A DNA stretch of 24,007 bases. Origin: Sphaeroforma sirkka (taxonomy: Eukaryota; Opisthokonta; Ichthyosporea; Ichthyophonida). The stretch lies in the NCBI GenBank assembly GCA_001586965.3, contig LUCW03000409.1:102501-126507 (forward strand). Direction: 5' to 3'. Position numbers and translations under genes: made by a program. Shown here in pieces: positions 11,577-20,676 of the stretch. Below the pieces are notes generated by a model. It saw nothing but the letters and a program-made list of their open reading frames with translations, did not search any database and was not told the origin of the DNA. Numbering within the stretch: position 1 is the stretch's first letter; each line of letters starts with the position of its first letter.

Positions 11577-11888
11577 ATGCAGAGTTGTAGAAACCTTCGG
11601 TTCGGCCTTGTGGTCCGAAGCTTAGGCAGCACTGTGCAAAAGCGCACGAGTATAAATCAAGCATCATCAATTAAAAACTGTACATGTATACTGAGCACAT
11701 CGCGAGATACGCTTTATAATGACTGGACGCAAATATCCAACCGTAGGTGGTACAGCACGTCTAGTAGGGTATGCTTACTTGTATACGAGATTTCGTTTGA
11801 ATATATATATATATATATATATATGTGTGATGTGTGTGTGTGTGTGTGTGTGTGCGTGTGTGTGTGTATTGTGTGTGTCTTTGTGATG

Positions 11889-11925
<37 letters not shown>

Positions 11926-11939
11926 ATGTAAATATATAC

Positions 11940-11998
<59 letters not shown>

Positions 11999-12068
11999 TC
12001 CATGCCGTGCCTGTGTCCTGCATCTGTGTATATGTGTATGTGTATGTATAAATATGTGAGTGTGTGTT

Positions 12069-12114
<46 letters not shown>

Positions 12115-12237
12115 GTGTCTGTGTGTCTGTATCTGGGTTTGTTTTCTGCATATGTATATGTCTGTATTTCTATCTCAATGTCTGTACAACATGTATATAT
12201 ATATATATATGTGTGTGCAGTGTGTGTGTCTGTGTCT

Positions 12238-12284
<47 letters not shown>

Positions 12285-12320
12285 GTATGTGTGTGTATAT
12301 CTCTATGTCTGTGCAACATG

Positions 12321-12361
<41 letters not shown>

Positions 12362-14919
12362 ATATGATGATGATGATGTGTGTGTGTGTATGTATATATA
12401 TCTGTTTCCTGGCTTTAGTGTCTTCCTGTTTCCTTGTAGTTGAAAACGAATCACGAATATATATATATATATATGCATATATATGTATGTGTGTGTATAT
12501 GTTTGTGTGTGCATTATGTATTATGTATCATGTATATATATATGTATATATATATATATATAAAGTTTATGTGTATGTATATATCGGCGTGTTTATGTAT
12601 ATATATATTCATTTTGTTCGTTTGATTGTTTATTTATTTGCACGTATGTATGTCTGTGTCAGTGTATGTGTGAGTTTATTAGTATAAGTATATATTATAT
12701 GTGTATGTAGCTATGTATATGTATCTGTATATAAATATATATATATATATATGTATATATATGTACGTATGTATGTGTGTGTGTGTTTCATGTATATATT
12801 TATATATATAGTTCTATGTATATGTACATCTGTATGTGTATGTGTAACTCTTAGTATATATGTTATATAATTTCTGATCATGATTTTAATGTGTACCGCA
12901 CCCTCACAGGACGATGAACTATCGAAACTAAACCTCTCAAAAGACAAGCAGAAAGTTGTAGATAAGTTCACAGGGAAAAAAAAAAGTAATTTCGAAGCTG
13001 AGGTGATCTCCGGTGAACAGTTGCAGTCCAGTACCAGTTCGCCAACCTCAGAATCCGAGTCTGAATTGATCCCCTTATTAAGCGTGGACGATATCAGAGA
13101 CTACGTGAAAAAACAGACACCCGAATTCCAGTCGTACCTGGATGGAGCGCAATATGAAGGGGATAGGAAGAGTGTGACGAGTATCTTAAACTTCTTGAAT
13201 AAGCAGCAGTTGCTTGCAGTCAGTGAGGTGACTTCCGGCTCTGAGTCTGGCTTCGAGGAGATCGCCTGGACTCCTGTAGTATGTCCAAGTCGTGTTTTGC
13301 GGCTATCCAAACACTCCTCACAACATATTGTTTATTGTACTACAACATATTATATATTATACTACAACATTTTATATAATGTGCTACAACATGCTTATTC
13401 TGGACGCGTGCTGTATGTGTACTTTGATTATAGTGCCCCTGTAGATAATCTTGTCATCAAAGTGTATTGCACTATGGCACTATCATCTTTTTATTTTGTT
13501 TTTTAAATTTTGCTACTGTTGTGTCGCTATTGCGTTCTGATCTGAAGTATCCTTCCATCGCCCCTCTGCACTATGTTTTCCGTCCAATTGACTTGTCATC
13601 TCATAAAATTATTTGGTGTTTTTTTTTCATATGGTGATGTTTCTCCCATCGCCTATTTTTTGGCCTACTTTTATTTCAAGTTGTTTTATTTCAAGCTAGG
13701 CCGCTTCGTACTGTTTTATATCCTTTCTGCACCCTCTGGAATGTTTTATAAATCATCTGAAATGTTATATAAATCATCTGGAATGTTATAAAAATCATCT
13801 GGAATGTTTTATAAATCATCTGGAATGTTTTATAAATCATCTGGAATGTTTTATAAATCATCTGGAATGTTATATAAATCATCTGGAATGTTATATAAAT
13901 CATCGGGAATGTTATATAAATCATCTGGAATGTTTTATAAATCATCTGGAATGTTATATAAATCATCTGGAATGTTTTATAAATCATCGGGAATGTTGTA
14001 TAAATCATCCGGAATGTTATATAAATCATCTGGAATGTTATGTAACTCACTTCTCCCGCCGTTTCCTGCTGCTTCAGCGTGACCTTATCTCCTAATGGAT
14101 TACACTGGGCACGTCTAGGACATGTTTCTCCTCTAAAAGTACACTAAATGCTGCTTCCTCTCGTTTTTGTTAATAGACGATCAAAGAGAATGTGCGCGCG
14201 AATAACAAAAACTTTGTGAAGTTCCTTGTGACCGAGGGATACGAGGGCGATCCAAAGGATTTGAAGTCTGTCACCGAGTTCTTCCGACGCTCCAATCTGA
14301 TGGAGTCAAGTATGTCACAGATCACAAAAAAAAGAAACATGGTCTCTTCGGTTTGTATTGATAGTTGTGTTGCCGTTTGGCACCTGGACTTATTAAACGC
14401 TACACATACTGCCGGGAGTGGTTTTTATAACCAACTTCTCAGTACGGTGTGGTAGATTATGGTCGTCACAAAGAGCTTAAACGTTAGTTATTCAAGTATT
14501 TCTAATTTCGTGATTGTTTTTTATATGTAGCCCAATTCTGTCTGATGGTGATGGCTGAATCAATACAATACTCTCTATATTCTCACTTTACCTACAGCCG
14601 TTGACGATCAAGACGTGTTCACCGAGTCGTACGTGCGTCAGTTAATTGAGGAGAAGAACAAGGACCTGACCGATTTTCTCAGCAAGAAGGGGTACAAGGG
14701 CCAAATCCGGCACTCCAATCGGGTGGTTGAATTCATGCGCTCCAAGCAACTGATTGTCCCCAGCGATGACGAGCACGAGGAGCCCAGTACGTGAATTGGA
14801 TATTACAATAACTGTATAGTCTGTGTATACGGATACGTGTAGATGAATACTTGTGTATATATCTGCTTGTTTTTGTCTCTTTTTTGTGCGTGTGTTTTTT
14901 TGTGTGTGTAACTATTAAA

Positions 14920-14967
<48 letters not shown>

Positions 14968-17884
14968 TATATATGTAAGTCTGTGTCTGTGTCTCTGTGT
15001 GATTAGACGGATACCTGCTTATGTCTGTAGGCTTCGATAACTCGATCGCCCTTCTTCGCCCAAAGTGCCGTGCACAAAGTCATGTACACATCTCTCTCTC
15101 TCTCTCTCTCTCCCCACACAAAACCCATCCATCCATCCATACATGTCTCCATACATGTCTATCACGCACTTAATTGAACTATCCATCAAGTAGCTCGTTA
15201 TCTTCGTATCTCACACGATGCCCCCTACGCAGCACCGCCTGAGATAATGCAGCTAGACATGGACGTGCAAGTAGAGTTTTGTTAACAGATCGCACCCCTT
15301 GTTTTTTTTAGACGATCTTACACTACTCGACATATATGCCCCAGTTTATCGCCAAACCATCAGGCAACCCCGACTTCTTGGTCTTGTAAAGTGTGTTCAT
15401 TCATATATGTCACCCACTATGCAGAACGATGTGCACAACTCTCCCAAAGTACACACTCTTTATTCATTTACATACCTGTGTATGTATCACTAACTAGTAT
15501 GCTATACTTCATGAGCACTCGTATATATATATACCACTAACTAGTAAGGTATGCACCGTAGACACTCGTATATACACACCGCTTACTAGTGTACATTTGC
15601 AATATAGGCACTCTCATATATACACAACTAATCCGTATACAGTTCTGCATAGACACTTTACTATCCTGTATGCTATGCAGTATAAGCACTCGCATGTATA
15701 CACCACTATTCATTATACTACACATTAAAGGAAATAGACACTCGGTCGTATGCACAACTAACTAGGACATCCTTCACGCACAGACGCTTCCAACATTGCC
15801 ATTTCCGAGGAGCAGGCTAAGAAGCAGGCTGATCACCTTATATCAACCAATGAACTCCTGGACTATATGGGCGACCCCGATTTCAAGGCCTATCTCAAAG
15901 AAGAGCTTGACTTCAAGGGTGATGTGGAGAGCTTTGATGAAGTGGCCGAATTTTTGGACCAAGAGCATGGTGCATTGGTAATGTCTACTAGTATAGGGGA
16001 AGTCGAGGAAGCACAGTATGAACCCGAGTCCGACCCGGAAAAACCTAGTTTGGGGGGCATTGATCCGAAGACTTTCTTCGAGGATAAGCATGACATGTGG
16101 AAGGACGAATTCCCTGCGGTGGTATGTCTTACAAGTAATCATGTGTAGTTGATGTATATATGCATACGTATGGTCGTTTTCATGTACATTCTTTTATGTG
16201 TATATATATATGTGTGTGTGCGTACGTGTGTATGTGTGTGTGTGTGTATATCGATTCTAACATATAATGTTTTACCTTATCCTTCCGACAAGGCTTCAAA
16301 GCGTAGTCCACCTATCTAGAACCCCGATATATATATATATATAGTAATGGCCGTAAGTACCTCCTTCTCTCGTCCTCACACAGTGCCTTATCTGCCGCGC
16401 CGTTGGCGACCACATGACATTCGATTGCCCCGCGCCGACGCTCCAAGACTACCTCAAAAAGGATCACCGTGACATAGACTCGGACCATAGCTTGCCTACA
16501 GTGCTGGACGCCGCAGACTTAACTCGCCGTACACGCAGTAGTAGGTACATCAATGAACCGCCCAGCGGTGTGTATCTGGGAGGTGTTCCTAAGAGAGCTC
16601 CATATAAGATGTACCTCGATACGGCTGAGGAGTCGAACGCGGAATCTGAGACGGATTCGGAATGGGAGGTGTGTATTGAACGTCTGATGGTATCTGCGGT
16701 TGCGAGCTCGTGGGAGTGGTTACCGAAGTGTGTTGTATCTTGTGACTCAAAACTGCTTTTGCTCTGATATTAGCTGAGTACGTTTATCTGATTGTCACCA
16801 GTACACCGCTGTATGTTCATACATACGAAGCAAACACAGGCGTCAAATGAATATCGTTCATTGGCAAGCAATATTCGTGTATATTATTTGTATTTTTTTA
16901 CTGTATTAATATTGACATGTATTTATATGCATATATGTGTCTATATACGTATTTATATATATATGTATATATGTATATATATATATATGTCTTTATGTAT
17001 GGAATTGTGTGTATTTGTTTTGTACGTGTACTTAGCATACATTGCCTGTGTATCTAGATATACCTTGTAATTTTTCATGATTCCGCACATCAATGTATCA
17101 TACGTGTCCATGTGTGCGTGCAAACTTGCATACAGCTGGGCAAATAAATATGTAATTCGTGTATTTATACGTGACCCTGTACTGCCTACCCACTCAATAA
17201 CATATCTATCTGCCATTTTGTGTTTTTGTCCCACGGGTAGTACATGTTTATATCTGTTCGATCATGATCATAATCTCTCAGACAGCACAATATAATGAAA
17301 ATATATTCACAGAATAAAGAATGTATATCGAATCTTAAACATCACAGAAAATGACTAGCCCCGACTACTTCGTTGGTGACGACAAAGGCAACAACTCCTC
17401 CTCCGACTACACAGTCTCCGAGTCTGAAGACGACATTATAGAAATCGGCGAGCAGGACTTCGAGTATCTGAGCAGCAGTGATAGTGACAGCGGGTCTGTG
17501 AAATCAAGCAAGAAGGTGACCAAGGAAGAGAGTGCAGCAGCTGCCACAGCGGCGGCTGAAGCTGCAGCTGCAGCTACGATAACACCCGAGCCCGTGCAAG
17601 CAGACGCGTACGCGGAGAACCAGGAGGATGTCGCACAGCAGGCTGCCAGTGAGCAGTTGGAAAGTTCGGTACAACCGGAAGGGGACGACGCGTCGAAGGC
17701 TGAGACGGACTCGGATGCGAACAGTGAGGATGCCAATGGTGTCGCCCCGGGCGCTGGGCCGGGCTCGCGGAATGCGAAGGATGCGAAGGATGAACGGGGA
17801 TGGGGTGCGGGTATGATTTTGATTTTGTGTCACTATGTGTTTAATTACAGCGTGTGTGTATGTTTATATACATATATATATATA

Positions 17885-17919
<35 letters not shown>

Positions 17920-19013
17920 GGAATGTTAGGAAAGTGTTGAAAAGCGGACATGAAATTTGCCGGTGTCTAGTATTTGCGCCGGATATCAAGTCAAAAAGCG
18001 CCCGAGTATATTGTAGCACTCCAAGGAAGTATGCGTGTAGCTTTACTCATCCAAGCAACCAACCACATGAATATCTTTCTATACTTCGGCTATTATCTGA
18101 TTCTTCTAACGCCCCGACTGTCATCTTTGCAAGCAGAGGTGCCGGTGAGCACTGATGACGACGCGTATTCTACCTGGGAAGAAAGCATGGATGAGAAGGA
18201 AGCGCGTAATCGCCTGCAGTTTGCCACCATGCAGAGAGACGAGTATATCAAATACCTTAACTGGCTGGAACAAGGCGGAGACGTGACACAGATCATCGAT
18301 CCCAGTGTGAAGCGACACTACCTGAAGGTTAGTGACGGCAATGCTATAATCGTGGTTTGTGTGCATGATGGTTGAAGTAGGGATCTCAGGACGTACGTGT
18401 CTATCTACGAGCTATGTGATTGGTAAGGTGTGTCATCCACAATGTTAGTCGCTGTTTAAGGAAGCATTTCTTCTTGGAGTTGCGTCTGTAGACTCGTGCA
18501 GCTCTATTACACACGGTTCTTCAGTAGATAAGTACATATCTACCATGTATGCTAGAAGTGGCGATGCTGTATCCCTGTCCCTTCACCACTATTCACGGCA
18601 GTCGGTAAGTAGTATGTCCCAAGAAATTCATGTGTACAACTGTGTAGGTGTGCGAGTGCGTCGGATGTGTTGGTATGAATCATTCGATTGCAGACTGTTG
18701 ACTGTGTTACTTCCAACAATGCTCGCCTATTCCGAGCATTGCGTCTAGAATCGCGTGGAAGGTTGTGTTTTTTTTTACGTTGTTAGTTTACTACCCTGTA
18801 TAACTTTTACGGCATCATCGGTCATCATACTATACCCTCTCTATTCACTTCAATAGCTTAATCAATTCGACTAAGTGGCATCGTCTTGAAACACCCCCTT
18901 CTCGTGTTGTTACGCAGAGTCTACGAATGACTGGTGAAGTGCCTATGCGCAAGAAACCCACAGCCAACATAGACGAAAGAAAACGAGCCATGGCAGCCTC
19001 CTTCGATCTTTAA
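11577..19013 (+). CDS. putative mitochondrial protein with four ~43-residue repeats and a zinc knuckle (nine exons)
   Basis: The exons are 11577..11768, 12910..13278, 14177..14309, 14598..14786, 15784..16121, 16384..16668, 17348..17810, 18137..18327 and 18918..19013. All introns are GT-AG and the phases agree at every junction (0,0,1,1,0,0,1,0), giving 2256 bases, 751 residues and TAA. Residues 1-64 form a presequence rich in Arg, Ser and Thr and poor in acids, ending RRWYSTSSR; this fits import into mitochondria with cleavage after R-W-Y. Four related segments follow at about 124-166, 188-229, 240-284 and 317-359. They share an aromatic/Leu core (EFQSYL, NFVKFL, DLTDFL, DFKAYL), then Y/F-x-G-D/Q, then V-x-x-x-L/F-F-L/M. 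A zinc knuckle (Cys408, Cys411, His417, Cys422; [16 protein letters not shown]) resembles the one in eIF3g. Residues 503-656 are acidic and Ser/Ala-rich, with an alanine run at 565-578. The tail ([12 protein letters not shown], then KRHYL) is basic. RNA binding in mitochondria is an inference from the knuckle. I recognise no named family. Confidence 0.82.
11801..12870. repeat. TA/TG microsatellite array filling intron 1
   Basis: Nearly all of the 1141-bp intron 11769-12909 is (TA)n, (TG)n and GTAT sequence. Pure TA runs occur at about 11952-11996 and 12070-12109, TG runs at 11832-11860 and 11903-11925, and a GAT run at 12365-12377. The long open frames on both strands here are Tyr/Ile and Thr/His low-complexity artefacts. 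Confidence 0.95.
13316..13393. repeat. short ACAACAT tandem units in intron 2
   Basis: Four copies of a CTACAACAT-like core are separated by TTATATAAT-type spacers, with a period of about 25 bp. They lie just downstream of the second exon. They are diverged and short. Confidence 0.55.
13736..14050. repeat. 21-bp minisatellite, 15 copies, in intron 2
   Basis: Fifteen head-to-tail 21-bp units, CTGGAATGTTATATAAATCAT with TTTT/TATA variation, fill the space before the exon acceptor at 14176; the last copy is degenerate. Because 21 is a multiple of three and the unit lacks stops in some frames, both strands show open frames of repeated heptapeptides (MFYKSSG on plus, MIYKTFQ on minus). Its position inside an intron with good flanking splice sites argues against either being a protein. 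Confidence 0.95.
14923..14975. repeat. TA microsatellite in intron 4
   Basis: A nearly pure (TA)n run of about 50 bp lies in the 997-bp intron 14787-15783. The same intron holds a (CT)n run at 15091-15112 and CATC repeats at 15126-15140. Confidence 0.9.
15487..15770. repeat. degenerate ~40-60-bp tandem repeat in intron 4
   Basis: Five to six diverged copies of a block reading roughly GACACTCGTATATACACA then CC-ACTAACTAGTATGCTATGCA are seen. CACTCGTATAT-like cores occur near 15517, 15570, 15609, 15687 and 15739. The array runs almost to the acceptor at 15783. Confidence 0.65.
16198..16250. repeat. short TA/TG microsatellite in intron 5
   Basis: (TA)n runs directly into (TG)n and GTGTATGTGTG in the 262-bp intron 16122-16383. 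A shorter TA run lies at 16327-16343. Confidence 0.85.
16669..17347 (+). other. intron 6 of the repeat-protein gene
   Basis: The donor is GTGTGT and the acceptor CATCACAG; both flanking exons are in phase 0. The intron is AT-rich with ATATATG runs at about 16945-16990. Open frames on either strand are short and unsupported, and nothing else was seen. Confidence 0.75.
17869..17919. repeat. TA then GT microsatellite in intron 7
   Basis: TATATATATAT passes directly into an uninterrupted GT run at about 17886-17917, shortly after the donor at 17811. Confidence 0.9.
18328..18917 (+). other. intron 8 of the repeat-protein gene
   Basis: The donor is GTTAGT and the acceptor TTGTTACGCAG; both flanks are in phase 0. 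There are no repeats of note and no convincing open frame inside. Confidence 0.75.
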
Positions 19014-19940
19014 CACGCACCCGCTGTGTTGAAAGACATACACCCCCGCGTTGCAAAGAAGGCGTCACGTTTTTCTGGCTATTGACTCTGCCACGTGTGG
19101 TGCTCAAGTGAAACTTATACATGCGTAGCTGAGAGTGGCTTAGGTTTTAAATATTACTTCAAGCTATGAGTGCAGCGACTCAAAGAATCTAGCCTTTTTT
19201 CAAGGTTCGAGTTTTAGAAAGCAGGCGCATCGGTGGAGGACCACAGAGGGTGCTCCCTTTGTATCCTACGCTGTGGGCCACGTGGACAAAAGTAACGCCA
19301 GAGGTGTAGTGCATATGATATGTTGAATTCCAAATAAAGGTATGAAGCGACTATAACGATAATAATATGATCAATACTGCAGGTGTGAGGAGAATGAATA
19401 TATGGTGCAAATACGAACTTTTGAGGGCACTCGCGACGTCCCATTGATGCTATGTTGGAGAAATGTGAGAGTCGATGGTCGACCTGAAGCGTACTGGTCG
19501 CTGTAAAGTGCACTCTATTTCAAAGGTTACGATGAATACTGTATGTGCTGTTGGTTCTCAGGCGTCAGCCAACCTCGGATGTGAAGTTATGAGTCTGTAT
19601 GGTGGTAAATAACTGAGGACAATATTAGTGCTGAGACAAACGTGAGACGTCTTTGCGTCACACAATGGACAGCAGCATCGTTGATCAAGATTTAGAACTA
19701 CATATCATAGGTCCCATTGCGGGTCAGTGGTATGGCATACGTTTCGTATGTAACGCATAATTCACACACAGACAAACTGTCAACCTTAACAACAGGAAAG
19801 GTATTGCCACTACATAATCTTCTGGAATACGTCAGACAGGTACGTGTTGACACTGATACCAGTTGAAATTTTTGTGATTTTTTGTAAACAAAATCACAAC
19901 CTCCTAAAGAAAGTAAAAAAGGCTTAAAAAAAAGACAACC
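19014..19940. other. intergenic region between repeat-protein gene and Hsp70
   Basis: No gene was recognised. Two minus-strand frames of 99 and 88 codons (19214-19513, 19698-19964) lack motifs. The right end becomes A-rich as it approaches the Hsp70 upstream block. Confidence 0.5.
19333..19338 (+). terminator. possible polyadenylation signal (AATAAA) of the repeat-protein gene
   Basis: This AATAAA lies 320 bases after the TAA at 19013. No earlier canonical hexamer was noticed. Position is the only evidence. Confidence 0.35.
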
Positions 19941-20012
19941 ACAGTTTGGTACATAAAGATTCATAGGGATAATATTATTTATTTCAAAAATGACAAAGTA
20001 TATATGTTACAA
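19941..20012. repeat. duplicated block, copy A (upstream of Hsp70)
   Basis: This block contains CATAGGGATAATATTATTTA, TTTCAAAAATGACAA and AGTAT..ATG/ATTACAA. It matches bases 23509-23558 at about 46 of 51 positions with a one-base gap. Weaker similarity extends left (ACAGTT, GTA) and right in collinear pieces (ATTATCGGGAATA at 20076; GTAAACACTAGCCAGT at 20198). Confidence 0.85.
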
Positions 20013-20017
20013 TGTAT

Positions 20018-20111
20018 GAACATTCATAGGACTTTCAGAAAAAATAGGTCACTTTTTCCCGAAAAATGACATAAATTATCGGGAATATTCTCCGGGAACA
20101 GCAGAACATTC
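20018..20111 (+). promoter_or_regulatory. distal heat-shock element cluster of Hsp70
   Basis: Four perfect inverted HSF dimer sites lie within 94 bp: GAAcaTTC at 20018-20025, TTCccGAA at 20056-20063, GAAtaTTC at 20083-20090 and GAAcaTTC at 20104-20111. GAA units with two-base spacing in alternating orientation are the known binding pattern of heat-shock factor. The cluster is about 480-570 bp upstream of the TATA box. Confidence 0.75.
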
Positions 20112-20229
20112 AACATATTTAATCTTGTTTTTGTTTTTATTTATTTTTGGTATTTAGTTTTTAAAAAACCAAAAATTATAAGTGAAGTCACTGAACAGTA
20201 AACACTAGCCAGTCAGGCAAGTGGGATGA

Positions 20230-20490
20230 TTCGAGAATCTGTCCTAAATTCCAAAGTTTAAAAAATAAAAAAAAGCAAAATGTGCCTTCTTCTGGAAACA
20301 GAAGCTCTCAGAGCTGTAGAGAGAGTAGAGACTGATATTAGAGAGAGATCCCATCGCGTGAACACTGAACATTCAGAAGTCAGAACAGTGAACACTGAAG
20401 GAGGGGAACACTCAGAACTTCAACTCAGAAGTCAGAACACTGAGAACAGCGAGAAAAATCGAGAGAAAAGCCACAGGTGACTCTTTCGAG
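20230..20490 (+). promoter_or_regulatory. proximal heat-shock elements of Hsp70
   Basis: Four more perfect sites are present: TTCgaGAA at 20230-20237 (inside the palindrome GATTCGAGAATC), TTCtgGAA at 20290-20297, GAAcaTTC at 20367-20374 and TTCgaGAA at 20483-20490. The stretch 20340-20460 is also rich in CAGAACACTGA-like direct repeats that supply extra GAA half-sites. The last dimer is about 100 bp upstream of the TATA box. Confidence 0.75.
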
Positions 20491-20587
20491 AAATGACAAG
20501 AATTTTTTGTTGGTAGTCCGTAAGAGCTCCGGAAAGTGCACTAAACCCCGAAGACACAACAGTTGCACTCCGCAGAATACCACACCC

Positions 20588-20595
20588 TATAAATA
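20588..20595 (+). promoter_or_regulatory. TATA box of Hsp70
   Basis: TATAAATA lies 82 bases before the ATG, between the proximal heat-shock elements and a CA-rich leader. Transcription would be expected to start about 25-35 bases downstream, giving a leader of roughly 50-60 bases. Confidence 0.8.
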
Positions 20596-20676
20596 GAAGA
20601 CATTTGTTGCCTAAGGTTGCATTCATATATTAACAACCCAAATATAACATACATATCAACAACTATACTAATAAGT

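Noticed and set aside
11568..12690. Long open frames on both strands rich in Tyr/Ile/Cys/Val or Thr/His, up to 190 codons
   Set aside because: They arise from TA and TG microsatellites, which lack stops in several frames. Only the first 64 codons from 11577 are kept, as exon 1 of the spliced gene.
12880..12909. ATG 12880 as the start of the repeat-protein gene
   Set aside because: It is in frame, but CCCTCACAG at 12909 is a good acceptor. The upstream exon 11577-11768 joins in phase and supplies a convincing presequence. An internal start remains possible.
13691..14082. Repeated heptapeptide proteins (MFYKSSG on plus, MIYKTFQ on minus)
   Set aside because: They are by-products of the 21-bp minisatellite inside an intron bounded by good splice sites.
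19203..19216. GGTTCGAG, as in a tRNA T-arm
   Set aside because: No pairing stem, anticodon arm or acceptor stem surrounds it. No tRNA was found elsewhere in the window by eye.
20617..20676. Extension of Hsp70 to a start at 20617
   Set aside because: That codon is TTG and the added 20 residues are not part of the family. They correspond to the CA-rich leader.
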